A stretch of DNA of 64,000 nucleotides, taken from contig NZ_FRCP01000007.1 of NCBI RefSeq assembly GCF_900142955.1, positions 1 through 64,000 of the forward strand. The letters run 5' to 3'. A program made the translations under genes and the position numbers. Positions 34,120-43,838 of this stretch are shown piece after piece. Every line of letters starts with the position of its first letter. Within the stretch, counting starts at the first letter, position 1. This stretch comes from Anaerosporobacter mobilis DSM 15930 (GTDB lineage: Bacteria; Bacillota; Clostridia; Lachnospirales; Lachnospiraceae). A model generated the notes under the pieces. It ran no database searches and was not told the origin of the DNA. It saw nothing but the letters and a program-made list of their open reading frames with translations.

Positions 34120-34725
34120 TTATTTTATGTACGTAAATGGTACAATTATCTCCTCATTGATTCCAAATCCCTTCAGTTTACATATAGAGTCTTGTTGTGA
34201 GTTTTCGTCAGCATATCCCGGTATGATAGGAACTTTAATGGCGTAGCTATTAAAAGGAACCCATTGTTTTATTAACTTTAGATTTGTTATGACTTGATCA
34301 TTGTTTTCACCAGTATATTCTTTATATATTTGCGGATCCATTGATTTAATATCTATGATAAACGAAAAATTCTTTTGAATTAATGGTTCTAGATAATTCG
34401 TTGGTATGTTGAGGGAAGTTTCGATGGTTAAATTCCATTCACTTGGACATAAACTTGCAAATCGTAATAAATTCTTCCATTGCAAAAGGGGTTCCCCACC
34501 TCCGAATGTGATTCCCCCATTGGTATAGAGAAAATAACTATGGTCGATGGAAAGTTGTCCAATCAAATCTTCTTCGCTTATAGTCTTTATCAAATCATCC
34601 CTTTGCAATAGTTCATTATTAATACAGTATGCGCAAGATAACGGGCAACCTGGTAGTGCTACTAACGAGGTAATACCAACTCCATCAATATTAATACGAT
34701 GCCGATTGATCCAATGAATTTTCAT
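34120..34725 (-). CDS. Radical SAM enzyme (PFL-activase-like)
   Basis: 201 residues with the cluster motif GCPLSCAYC (CX3CX2C) near residue 26, the SAM-binding GGITFGGGEPLL near residue 70, and DIKSMDPQIYKEYTG further on. It resembles glycyl-radical activases, but is shorter and has no extra cluster domain. Its start overlaps the stop of the upstream Cys-rich protein (ATGA), so the two are translationally coupled and probably work together. The target is unknown; no glycyl radical enzyme is in the window. Confidence 0.85.
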   Translation of the reverse strand: MKIHWINRHRINIDGVGITSLVALPGCPLSCAYCINNELLQRDDLIKTISEEDLIGQLSIDHSYFLYTNGGITFGGGEPLLQWKNLLRFASLCPSEWNLTIETSLNIPTNYLEPLIQKNFSFIIDIKSMDPQIYKEYTGENNDQVITNLKLIKQWVPFNSYAIKVPIIPGYADENSQQDSICKLKGFGINEEIIVPFTYIK

Positions 34726-35195
34726 GGTTTCACGTAATCTCTAAAGTAAATTGTAGAAGAATTACTATTTGTATCACATTCTTGATCGACAGGTGGTGTC
34801 TGCTCCTCATCTTCATCAGTCCACGCAACATCACCATTTAGCTGATTATTATTATCAATGTTTTCATCTATAACTGCCTCTCCACCTAGTTCCAAGTTAT
34901 CATTACTGTTTAATGTACAAGAAGACATTGTTAGTGTGGTAGCCACAAGTAATCCCGCCACCATAGTTTTTTGCTTCCATGTATTACCTTTATGTTGTTG
35001 CTTCTTAATAGTATCGTTCAGTAGTTTCTCTTCTGCTTGACACTTAGGACAAGTTCCACTACAATACCCATTATTTTGACATTCAGTTTGATTTAATGAT
35101 ATGCCAAGTTCATCTGCCATATTTTTTCTTATATCTTTTAACTGTTTGCAACGTGCCTTGTTTAATGAATCTTGTTGTTCTAGAGATTTTCTCAT
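34722..35195 (-). CDS. Cys-rich, membrane-anchored partner of the radical SAM enzyme
   Basis: 157 residues: a charged N-terminal domain (about 1-70) with CQNNGYCSGTCPKCQAEEKL, probably a metal or Fe-S knuckle; a hydrophobic segment near 76-92 ending LTMSSC, like a lipobox; and an acidic, Asn-rich tail ending STIYFRDYVKP. I know similar N-terminal GxCSGTCPKC modules only from uncharacterised clostridial and bacteroidal proteins. It may be the substrate or an anchor of the radical SAM enzyme. Confidence 0.6.
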   Translation of the reverse strand: MRKSLEQQDSLNKARCKQLKDIRKNMADELGISLNQTECQNNGYCSGTCPKCQAEEKLLNDTIKKQQHKGNTWKQKTMVAGLLVATTLTMSSCTLNSNDNLELGGEAVIDENIDNNNQLNGDVAWTDEDEEQTPPVDQECDTNSNSSTIYFRDYVKP

Positions 35196-35447
35196 GATTA
35201 CTACCTCACTTCATATTTTTTTAGGTTATTCCCTTTTCATCAATTAGACGATTTTGCTTGTAGCAAGGTTCCAAAGATTAACTAATTATTTGTTAAAATA
35301 CTAAAATTCACAAATTAAACTGGATCACTATTTAGTATCTACATAATTTTACCATATAGTGTTATGAATTTTCAATATTCTTCCTATGCTTTTTTGTTTT
35401 TGTGTAGTATAATAGAGAAAATAGAAATTTATGGAGGTGTTCGTGTT

Positions 35448-35873
35448 ATGGATGATGAACTGAAAATCAAAATGTACTCATTTACGCTGGATTGTATAGA
35501 TGCACTTGATTTAGCAAAATTCTATGCGGCGTTACTCAATTGGGAAATAGGATTTAGTAATGAAGAATGGGCATGTGTATGCGCTCCGGGAACAGGTCAG
35601 GGTACGTATCCTGGTATATTGTTTCAACAAAATCCAGAGTATAAATCACCTGTGTGGCCAGAAGAGCCTGAAGCTCAACAACAAATGGCACATCTAGACT
35701 TCGCTGTTAATGATTTAGAAAAAGCAGTTCGATATGCAATCCAGTGCGGAGCTACAATTGCAGATGAGCAATTTTCTGATAATTGGAGAGTTATGTTTGA
35801 CCCTGCAGGACACCCTTTTTGCTTATGTCAAATGAAAGATATATTCGCGAGTGCCCACTTTGGTTTATTATAA
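35448..35873 (+). CDS. VOC (glyoxalase-fold) protein
   Basis: 141 residues from ATG 35448 with GGAGGTG upstream; an upstream ATG at 35364 is in the leader. Double-motif VOC layout: FTLDCIDALDLAKFYAALLNW, MAHLDFAVNDLEKAVRYAI and WRVMFDPAGHPFCLCQ. Metal ligands (His in AHLDF, and the C-terminal acidic position) are partly present. Substrate unknown. A strong terminator follows. Confidence 0.8.
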   Translation: MDDELKIKMYSFTLDCIDALDLAKFYAALLNWEIGFSNEEWACVCAPGTGQGTYPGILFQQNPEYKSPVWPEEPEAQQQMAHLDFAVNDLEKAVRYAIQCGATIADEQFSDNWRVMFDPAGHPFCLCQMKDIFASAHFGLL

Positions 35874-35918
35874 ATATCAGAATAAACCAAAATAGAAGTC
35901 TAGTTCGTGAACAGTCTT

Positions 35919-35945
35919 AGAGGTAGGAATTATACTCCTACCTCT
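35919..35945 (+). terminator. Terminator-like hairpin of the VOC gene
   Basis: A perfect 10-bp stem, AGAGGTAGGA / TCCTACCTCT, with a 7-nt loop. It may also serve the minus-strand gene ending at 36013. A TTTCTA microsatellite follows near 35970-36002. Confidence 0.65.
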
Positions 35946-36012
35946 ACTTCATATACATACTACACTTCTATTATTATTTCTGTTTCTATTTCTATTTCTA
36001 TTACAATGTTAA

Positions 36013-37797
36013 TTATTCTTTAAATAAAATACTCTTTATATCGTCTACTATCATATTTTCCTTTAAGTGATAGCGTTCGTATAGTTCATTCATGCTAATA
36101 CGATCGGTAAATTCCTTAGTTGCACCAAAGTTTAATACCTTCATATCCGTATCACCATAGAATCTAGTGATTTTCTCACCAAAGCCCCCATCAAGAATTC
36201 CATCTTCTAGTGTAATAACTAACCTATGATTATCTAATAAGCTTGTTAATAAACTACGATCTATTCCCGTTATATACCTTGGGTTGATTAAGGTAGCTTG
36301 AATTCCTGTTTGTTCTCTTAACATATGTTGAACTTTTTCTCCAAGTTGATAGAAGGAACCTAAGCCGATTATTGCAATCTCACTACCATCAATTGTTTTT
36401 TGATATACATTAATATTGTCAAAATCACAAGTTAACTGTTCTCCAGTGGATATCACATTCATATTAGGTACACGAATCGCAACTGGTCGTTTGGTTTGAT
36501 TCATACCCCATTCTGTCATAGCCAATAATTCTTCTTTGGATGTAGGTGCAAGATATACAATGTTAGGGATATTAGAGATTAGGGGAATATCAAATATTCC
36601 AAGATGAGTTACATCACCTCCAGAAATACCGCCCCAGTGCACCATAATTAATGCAGGATTGTTATTGATCGCTAGATCTTGGGATAATTGATCATAAGTT
36701 CTTTGAATAAACGAGCTTATTAAGGATAAAACTGGTTTCCCACCTCGTGATGCAATACCTGAAGCTAATGCTACAGCATGCTCTTCTGCTATTCCAACAT
36801 CTACATATTGGTCCTTTAGATCAGTTTCCTTTCTGAAGTAGTTAAAGCCTACTGGACCTGGTGTAGCTGCAGTAATTACAACAACTTCTTTATCCTCTTT
36901 AGCTTTATGAACGAAAAATTTTCCTAAGATATCTTCATAACTTTCAACTATTTCTTCCATAAATGGTTTCTTAGTTTCTAGATCAAATGGCATTGTCCAG
37001 TGAAAAGTTTCTTTTTGTTCTTCCGCGTCTTGATAGCCTTTACCTTTAATCGTATGCATATGCACCACTACCGGATGGTCAATATCTTTTACTGTTTTGA
37101 ATATGTTTATTAAAGCTTCTACGTTATTCCCTTCCTCAACATAATAATAATCAAATCCTAGTGCTTTAAAGAAATTATTCTCTGCTTTTCCATTCGTTTC
37201 TCTTAACAACTTAAGATTCTTGTATAAACCACCGTGATTTTCGGCGATAGACATATCATTGTCGTTGACTAAAACAATAAAATTATTGCCTAGTTCCACA
37301 GCATTATTTAACCCTTCATATGCTTCTCCCCCACTTAAAGAACCATCACCAATCACTGCGATGATATTCTCTTTCACTCCTTTTAAGTTTCTAGATTTTG
37401 CCAATCCGCATGCCAAACTTACAGAAGTTGAAGTGTGTCCTATCGTGAAGAAATCGTGTTCACTTTCTTCAGGAGCTGTAAATCCTGTTACAGAACCGTA
37501 TTTATCTGGATTAGTAAATGCTTCTTTTCTTCCTGTGAGAATCTTATGGACATAGGATTGATGGGATACATCAAACACAATTTTGTCAACAGGTGAATTG
37601 AATACATAATGTAATGCGATTGTAGCTTCCACCATACCTAAGTTAGGCCCGAAGTGACCGCCAGTAGTACTGATTTTATGAATTAATACATCTCTTATAT
37701 CAGTGGATAGCGAGGTTAACTCCTCTATTGTTAAATTTTTCAAATCCTTTGGATTGGTTACTTTATTTAATATATTCATACTTAAATCCATGCACAT
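36013..37797 (-). CDS. 1-deoxy-D-xylulose-5-phosphate synthase-type transketolase
   Basis: 594 residues. The thiamine-diphosphate motif GDGSLSGGEAYEGLNNAVELG leads to NDNDMS; the start has GGHFGPNLGMVEATIALHYVF; the pyrimidine domain has DVGIAEEHAVALASGIA; and the C-terminal domain has LEDGILDGGFGEK. DXS makes the first intermediate of the MEP isoprenoid/thiamine pathway. This protein is shorter than housekeeping DXS (~620) and follows a MerR regulator, so it may be a specialised second copy or a related transketolase. The start is uncertain: there is no strong site before ATG 37797, and ATG 37779 is an alternative. Confidence 0.85.
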   Translation of the reverse strand: MCMDLSMNILNKVTNPKDLKNLTIEELTSLSTDIRDVLIHKISTTGGHFGPNLGMVEATIALHYVFNSPVDKIVFDVSHQSYVHKILTGRKEAFTNPDKYGSVTGFTAPEESEHDFFTIGHTSTSVSLACGLAKSRNLKGVKENIIAVIGDGSLSGGEAYEGLNNAVELGNNFIVLVNDNDMSIAENHGGLYKNLKLLRETNGKAENNFFKALGFDYYYVEEGNNVEALINIFKTVKDIDHPVVVHMHTIKGKGYQDAEEQKETFHWTMPFDLETKKPFMEEIVESYEDILGKFFVHKAKEDKEVVVITAATPGPVGFNYFRKETDLKDQYVDVGIAEEHAVALASGIASRGGKPVLSLISSFIQRTYDQLSQDLAINNNPALIMVHWGGISGGDVTHLGIFDIPLISNIPNIVYLAPTSKEELLAMTEWGMNQTKRPVAIRVPNMNVISTGEQLTCDFDNINVYQKTIDGSEIAIIGLGSFYQLGEKVQHMLREQTGIQATLINPRYITGIDRSLLTSLLDNHRLVITLEDGILDGGFGEKITRFYGDTDMKVLNFGATKEFTDRISMNELYERYHLKENMIVDDIKSILFKE

Positions 37798-37919
37798 TAC
37801 ATACTATATAGACGAAGTCTATGGTATGATTTTCCTTTTCTCGATTGAGAGATGGCGATGCATGGCTCCTTTCATAGATTTTATAATTCTTACAACCAAT
37901 TTCATTTTCCACAACAATA

Positions 37920-38324
37920 TTATTTTATTGAACAAGAATCTGAAAAATGAATTTCTTCTGTATCAGCTGCAATAGCCGTCTCATAATAAGATATCTTATG
38001 TTCTATAGTATCAAGCAATTGATTTAGCTCCTGCATTTGCTTATGAACAGCAGCTTTTCTATCTAAGAATAGCTGTAATCGTTCTTCCAAGGTATTATCA
38101 CCTTCCGCACATAAATCCATGTATCTTTTGATGTCTTTAATCGATAACCCTGAGTTCTTAAGACATGTAATAATACCCAATGACTTGAAATCGTCCTCTT
38201 TAAAAACTCTTGTACCATTTGGTTTCTTATCAACAAAAGGAAGTAGTCCTTCTTTATCATAATAACGAAGTGTGGGGACCGTAACTCCCATTCTTTCTGC
38301 AGCTTGTTTAATTGTATATGTCAT
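37920..38324 (-). CDS. MerR-family transcriptional regulator
   Basis: 134 residues. The N-terminal winged helix YTIKQAAERMGVTVPTLRYY is followed by the coiled-coil dimer helix and an effector end FSDSCSIK with a single Cys. AAAGGAG precedes the ATG. Together with the promoter at 38370-38400 it probably regulates itself and the DXS-type gene 122 nt downstream. The signal is unknown, perhaps an electrophile or redox signal as for related AdhR-type proteins. Confidence 0.9.
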   Translation of the reverse strand: MTYTIKQAAERMGVTVPTLRYYDKEGLLPFVDKKPNGTRVFKEDDFKSLGIITCLKNSGLSIKDIKRYMDLCAEGDNTLEERLQLFLDRKAAVHKQMQELNQLLDTIEHKISYYETAIAADTEEIHFSDSCSIK

Positions 38325-38369
38325 AGAAAACTCCTTTCAAACTAAGTACTTAATTCAACCGGTGTTACT

Positions 38370-38400
38370 ATAATAAAACCTAAAGTTAACTTTAGGTCAA
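38370..38400 (-). promoter_or_regulatory. MerR-type promoter with 19-bp spacer and 20-bp palindrome
   Basis: On the minus strand TTGACC, 19 nt, TATTAT. The perfect palindrome ACCTAAAGTTAACTTTAGGT (38378-38397) lies between and over the -35. A 19-bp spacer with a centred palindrome is the hallmark of promoters activated by MerR proteins through DNA distortion. It is close in sequence to the SoxR site CCTCAAGTTAACTTGAGG. Confidence 0.9.
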
Positions 38401-38512
38401 TACTTTTATGTAAAGTTTTTAAAATTTCTTATAAAAAAAGCATTTTAATTATATCCACAGAACTTCTTGTAGCAAAACTGTGCGTAACGCATGAGCGTAT
38501 AAATTCCAACTG

Positions 38513-38592
38513 TAAAAAATACAGGAGATACTACCTTTCAAGAAGTACCTCCTGTTATAATGGGAGCATATTACATTTTACCGGATTATGAT
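38513..38592 (-). repeat. Dispersed hairpin repeat, copy 1 (terminator-like)
   Basis: The hairpin ACAGGAGATACT...AGTACCTCCTGT with flanks (GAGCATATTACATTTTACCGGATTAT) is about 80% identical to 43438-43514. Both copies end right after a minus-strand gene and are followed on that strand by a T run, so they probably act as terminators, but conservation extends well beyond the stem. Confidence 0.6.
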
Positions 38593-38615
38593 ATTCTTAA
38601 AATTATGATTGTAAT

Positions 38616-39380
38616 CTATTTTACTAGCTTTAGAATTAGAAAACTAGGAGTCTGTATAAACGAATCATATCGATTATAGAATCGTTCTTTCCATTCTAGC
38701 GGTGGTGCTGGTTCTTCTACCTGAAGGATATGAAAACCTGCTTTGATAATGGCATTAAAATAATCACTAAATGTATGATGATAACTGCTACTTAAGTAAT
38801 TGTTAATGGTATCATTGTATTCAATCCAAGGTTGCATGTAAGAACGTAGACTTTTATCTAGATATCTAATATTCCAATCCTCATCTGAGGGGAAAATACC
38901 GTTTTTATCAATAGGATAACCAGCCGTATAGACTGGATTCATCAAAGTAATAATACAACTACCTTCTTCATTTAATAAATTGAATAATTTGTAAAACAAT
39001 GTATCAAGATCAAGGATATAGTGAAAGGTTGTTGAGGAAAATATAAAATCTACTTTATTCATATTTATTAAATCCAAATTATTGAGATCTCCTTTTGCAA
39101 ATATAGCAGTTGAATTATTTCGTTGTGCTTTGTCTCGTGCAATATCTAGCATCTGTTGAGATAGATCAATTCCCGTAATTACATCAGGTTTTTCATTTTC
39201 TAATAAAAACGTAAACCTACCAGTACCACAACCTAAATCTATAATACTCTTGCCTTTTATCTTCGGTAGCATTTTCTGTATACAAGGCCATTCAATAGAA
39301 TAACTATAAGAATCCGAATTCTCAGTAAAATCCTCATATGCCATAGCCATTACATTCCAACTTTCTTCTATTGTATTCAT
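38616..39380 (-). CDS. Class I SAM-dependent methyltransferase
   Basis: 254 residues from ATG 39380 (GGAG six to seven nt upstream). Motif I SIIDLGCGTGRFTFLL near residue 42, acidic loop GIDLSQQMLDIARDKA, motif II VDFIFSSTTFHYILDL. This resembles ubiquinone/biotin-type small-molecule methyltransferases. Substrate unknown. Confidence 0.85.
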   Translation of the reverse strand: MNTIEESWNVMAMAYEDFTENSDSYSYSIEWPCIQKMLPKIKGKSIIDLGCGTGRFTFLLENEKPDVITGIDLSQQMLDIARDKAQRNNSTAIFAKGDLNNLDLINMNKVDFIFSSTTFHYILDLDTLFYKLFNLLNEEGSCIITLMNPVYTAGYPIDKNGIFPSDEDWNIRYLDKSLRSYMQPWIEYNDTINNYLSSSYHHTFSDYFNAIIKAGFHILQVEEPAPPLEWKERFYNRYDSFIQTPSFLILKLVK

Positions 39381-39504
39381 AGCATTTCTCCTCTTGTTTT
39401 TTATAAGAATAACAATAACTAACACATAATACTAGGATTAGAATGACTTTATCTGTTATCGTAATGTTCATAAACTACGACTATTAGTATGTAAGTTAAT
39501 ACGA

Positions 39505-39538
39505 GGGTCGCACATGTCAAAGAAATAATGTGTGACCC
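39505..39538 (-). terminator. Terminator-like hairpin after the collagen-like gene
   Basis: GGGTCGCACAT pairs with ATGTGTGACCC (one G-U) 20 nt beyond the minus-strand stop. The T run is weak. Confidence 0.55.
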
Positions 39539-39558
39539 CTGTACATTGGTATTCAAAA

Positions 39559-40401
39559 TTAATTGAGCACTGTTAAAGAACAATGTGCATCGTGAACCAC
39601 TACTTGCTTTGGTATACGTAAATCAAATGTCAAATATATTGGCTCATCACAATGTTCTGTTGAGAAGAATATATCATTACCAAATACATATAATGGCACT
39701 TGAGAATTGTTAACACAATACTTTGAAAAACAAAAAATGTTCTTATTCCCACTGTTAGAAGTTATATTAACTTCTATTTGTAGGCTGTTATCTCTAGATT
39801 TACATAGTTCAATTAAGCATAATGAAAAAGTAATTTTGTATATACCATTTTTAGTTAATACTATTTTCCCAGTATCATTGAGAAATGCAATTTCATTCCC
39901 ACATGCAAAGCGAGTGTTCCAGCACAACGGGGAATTATTATACCACTTGAAATTAGGGCATACTTCGGTGAGATATACAAAAGAATTTTTACATGTTCCA
40001 TCATGTCCTGGTGGTCCAATAGGACCTTGTTCACCAGTTTCTCCTTTCTGACCGGTTGCTCCTCTTTTTCCGCAAGCTCCTCTTGGACCAGTGGGCCCCG
40101 TAGGTCCTATGCCAAGATCTATTGTTTCTAATACCCTTTGCATTTTATTCTTTAATACAAGCTGTGTTTCCGTAATTTTTTGTAATAAAGATTCTACACT
40201 TGCATTTACAGCCAGCAACTCATCATTGGAAGGATCGCATTCTTCATCTAATTTTTTTATTATATATTGAATCTTTTCTCCTTCAGCATTGATAATATGA
40301 CTCAATGCAAGCTCCTCCATAGCTATGGAAGCTAATATCATATCAAGGGCTTTTTCTCTTGTTAAGTCTTCACTTATCGGAGGAAAATCTGGCATTGACA
40401 T
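39559..40401 (-). CDS. Collagen-like spore-surface (BclA-type) protein
   Basis: 280 residues. The N-terminal module (about 1-95) has FPPISEDLTREKALDMILAS and EELALSHIINAEGEKIQYII, shared with the two genes at 41.6-43.4 kb. A short collagen stretch with GxY triplets (GPTGPTGPRGACGKRGATG..., about 98-135) follows, then a C-terminal globular domain rich in beta strands and Cys, like the trimerising C1q/TNF-type heads of exosporium proteins. It likely lies on the spore surface. It is divergent from the glycosyltransferase gene. Confidence 0.85.
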   Translation of the reverse strand: MSMPDFPPISEDLTREKALDMILASIAMEELALSHIINAEGEKIQYIIKKLDEECDPSNDELLAVNASVESLLQKITETQLVLKNKMQRVLETIDLGIGPTGPTGPRGACGKRGATGQKGETGEQGPIGPPGHDGTCKNSFVYLTEVCPNFKWYNNSPLCWNTRFACGNEIAFLNDTGKIVLTKNGIYKITFSLCLIELCKSRDNSLQIEVNITSNSGNKNIFCFSKYCVNNSQVPLYVFGNDIFFSTEHCDEPIYLTFDLRIPKQVVVHDAHCSLTVLN

Positions 40402-40534
40402 AGTTTGACCTCGATTTTTTTTTTATTACTTTATCATATTCATTTTATGTTGTCCATGTGGCAATAGAAATCTGATGACATAGGATTCATAATTTTTGAT
40501 AATAAGAATATGAATGTAAAAAAAAGATGGTACT

Positions 40535-41617
40535 ATGAATAAAATTAGTTTATGTATGATTGTACGAAATGAAGCCAGACATATTATAAAATGTTTAGAG
40601 CATGCTTTACCTTTCGTGGATGAAGTTGTCATAGTTGATACTGGTTCAACGGATAATACAATTGAAATCTGTCAGGAAAAAAACATTAAAGTATACTCGG
40701 TTCCATGGGAAAATGACTTTTCAAAAGCACGAAATTATAGTATTGGAATTGCAAAATATGATTGGATACTGTGCCTAGATGCAGATGAAGAAATTTTTAT
40801 TGAAGATTCTATTGCTTTCAAAGAATCGTTATCAGATAACCAAGACTTATTTTACGTACAATTGCAACATTATGAAACCCATAATCTTGACAATTTAAAT
40901 AATTCACATGTATCTTATCACTTTCGACTTTTTAAAAAAAGTTCGCAACTTACCTATGAAGGAAAAATCCACGAAAGACTTCATGTAACCCAAGGAATGC
41001 GTTATTCCTTAAATAAATTTATTAAAATTAACCATTTTGGTTATGATCAAATGAATAAGAAAGATAAATGCATACGGAATTTAACCATGTTGTTAGAAGA
41101 TTGGAATAAGACACCCGATAATGTATGGTTAAATTATCATATCGCCTCTGAACTTTTTCAACAAAACGAAATCAGTATTGCCTACAAAATGATAAATCGA
41201 GCACTTCAATTAAGTATAACTAATAATTGCAAACCGCCAGCTATCTATTATAAGTTAAAATACGAAATTTTGCTTTATTCGCGAACTACTGTAAATGTTT
41301 TAGAAAGTTTAGAAAAGGTAATTTTATTATATCCAGATTATATTGATTTGTATTTCTATAAAGGAATTGTATTGGAACGTACCGCTAATTATAAGGAAGC
41401 AATTAAGATGTTTCAGTATTGTTTGACTCCGAGTGAAGTTAATTGCGGATATCTATATTTAGTCGGAGTTAATTCTTTTCTATCCTCATATCATATATAT
41501 TTATGTTATTCATATCTTCATCTAGAAGAAGAGGCAGATAGAGAAATGGAACAAATTAACACGAAATATACATTATTTTATAATAATTTGTCATCTTACG
41601 AAAACTTATACATATAA
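40535..41617 (+). CDS. Family 2 glycosyltransferase with TPR-like C-terminus
   Basis: 360 residues. The GT-A fold starts SLCMIVRNEARHIIKCLEHA, with VDTGSTDNTIEIC near residue 35 and the metal-binding acidic motif LDADEE near residue 88. The C-terminal half consists of helical repeats (FYKGIVLERTANYKEAIKMF). This is the SunS/WaaE-like group. Since it ends one nucleotide before the collagen-like reading frame opens, it probably O-glycosylates Thr in the GPT repeats of the flanking spore proteins. Inferred from position. Confidence 0.85.
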   Translation: MNKISLCMIVRNEARHIIKCLEHALPFVDEVVIVDTGSTDNTIEICQEKNIKVYSVPWENDFSKARNYSIGIAKYDWILCLDADEEIFIEDSIAFKESLSDNQDLFYVQLQHYETHNLDNLNNSHVSYHFRLFKKSSQLTYEGKIHERLHVTQGMRYSLNKFIKINHFGYDQMNKKDKCIRNLTMLLEDWNKTPDNVWLNYHIASELFQQNEISIAYKMINRALQLSITNNCKPPAIYYKLKYEILLYSRTTVNVLESLEKVILLYPDYIDLYFYKGIVLERTANYKEAIKMFQYCLTPSEVNCGYLYLVGVNSFLSSYHIYLCYSYLHLEEEADREMEQINTKYTLFYNNLSSYENLYI

Positions 41618-41646
41618 TGAACTATATAAAAAATTGGAGTATTTCT

Positions 41647-42507
<861 letters not shown>

Positions 42508-42521
42508 TAAGGGGGATAATT

Positions 42522-43391
42522 ATGTCATTACCAAGTTTTCCAAGTATAACCCCTCCCATTACACGAGAGGATGCTTTAAATCAGTTAATATCTTCCATTG
42601 CTTCCGAAGAATTAGGTATGAGTCATATACTTAATGCTGAAGGGGAAAAACTTCAATATATATTAGGAACACTTCCAGGGCTATCAGGCGGACCTGCAAC
42701 GTATCAAGAAGTATTAGATGCGAATGATAGCGTATCAGATTTATTAAATAGTTCGATGGAGTTAACATTTCTATTAAAGAACAAATTGGATTTGGCGATG
42801 AATGCTCCTTCGATTCTAGGTCCAACTGGTCCATCTGGATTAACTGGAGCGGATGGTACCTTCCAAGGTGCTACTGGTCCAACTGGTCCAGCTGGTCCTA
42901 ACGGAGCTATTGGTACAGTAGGAACAAATGGTGCTATTGGACCTACAGGAACATTTGCCCCAACTTCCACTACCACAACCGCTGGTTCTGCAGCTAACAT
43001 TAATACTCTAGGAACTATTTTGACCGTCCCTTTAAGTGGTACACTTACTCTTTCTTTACCAAATGCTCAAATTTTTTCGCCCGATATTACAGTAAGTGGT
43101 GCTAATTCCGTTTTTACGGTTGCTAATGCAGGCACGTATCGATTATCATATAGTGTCAATACTACTCTTGCCTTACTATTAGGTACTAGATTATTAGTAA
43201 ACGGATCACCATTAGCAGGATCTATTATCTCTCCTTTAGTTAGCGTATCTAATTATAACAATGAAGTCGAAGTTAATTTAACTGCTGGAAGTACCATATC
43301 ACTACAATTTGTAAATACTACAATACTACCTGTACTTGTTACGTTAATATCAGGTGTAGGAGCTTCTTTAATGATAATAAGACTGAATTAA
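42522..43391 (+). CDS. Collagen-like spore-surface (BclA-type) protein
   Basis: 289 residues, paralogue of the preceding gene with the same three-part layout: FPSITPPITREDALNQLISS plus EELGMSHILNAEGEKLQYIL, a shorter and less regular collagen stretch (GPTGPSGLTGADG...GPTGPAGPNGAIG), and a C1q-like head (AGTYRLSYSVNTTLALLLG). AAGGGGGA precedes the ATG, 14 nt after the upstream stop, so they are co-transcribed. The two heads are similar enough for hetero-trimers. Confidence 0.9.
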   Translation: MSLPSFPSITPPITREDALNQLISSIASEELGMSHILNAEGEKLQYILGTLPGLSGGPATYQEVLDANDSVSDLLNSSMELTFLLKNKLDLAMNAPSILGPTGPSGLTGADGTFQGATGPTGPAGPNGAIGTVGTNGAIGPTGTFAPTSTTTTAGSAANINTLGTILTVPLSGTLTLSLPNAQIFSPDITVSGANSVFTVANAGTYRLSYSVNTTLALLLGTRLLVNGSPLAGSIISPLVSVSNYNNEVEVNLTAGSTISLQFVNTTILPVLVTLISGVGASLMIIRLN

Positions 43392-43437
43392 GATTGATAT
43401 GCTAATAAAATAAGTTAATACGATAAAAAATACAACT

Positions 43438-43514
43438 AAAAAAACAGGAGATACTTTCTTAAGAAGTACCTCCTGTATTAAAGAGAGCATAGTACATTTT
43501 ACTGGATTATAATG
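43438..43514 (-). repeat. Dispersed hairpin repeat, copy 2 (terminator-like)
   Basis: Hairpin ACAGGAGATACT...AGTACCTCCTGT plus GAGCATAGTACATTTTACTGGATTAT flank, matching copy 1 at 38513-38592. It lies between converging genes and may terminate both. Confidence 0.6.
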
Positions 43515-43533
43515 TTTTTTGCTCATCAGTTCG

Positions 43534-43818
43534 CTATATTTCAATATCAATTGCTGCTCTATCAATTCGAATACTCTTGCATAATTCAGATACTTTGATG
43601 TGGCGTGGATCGACTTTATATGTATTTAAGTCCACAAGGGAATCAAAGTTGGATATTAGGCAAGCATCAAACTTATTATTATCATTAATACTCTCTTTTA
43701 CTTCCATATACTTAATCTCTGGAATTACTCCATATAACGATCTTAATCCGTCTAAAAACTTTTTCTTATTTTCCTCTTCATTTTCTTTAAATTTCCACAT
43801 AACAATATGTCTAATCAT
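43534..43818 (-). CDS. Dabb-family (stress-responsive alpha/beta barrel) protein
   Basis: 94 residues. The start MIRHIVMWKFKE and the end VDPRHIKVSELCKSI frame a single ferredoxin-like domain of the Dabb family. Typical members are dimeric small enzymes or binding proteins. Function unknown. Confidence 0.8.
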   Translation of the reverse strand: MIRHIVMWKFKENEEENKKKFLDGLRSLYGVIPEIKYMEVKESINDNNKFDACLISNFDSLVDLNTYKVDPRHIKVSELCKSIRIDRAAIDIEI

Positions 43819-43838
43819 AGATTTCCTCCTAAATGTGT

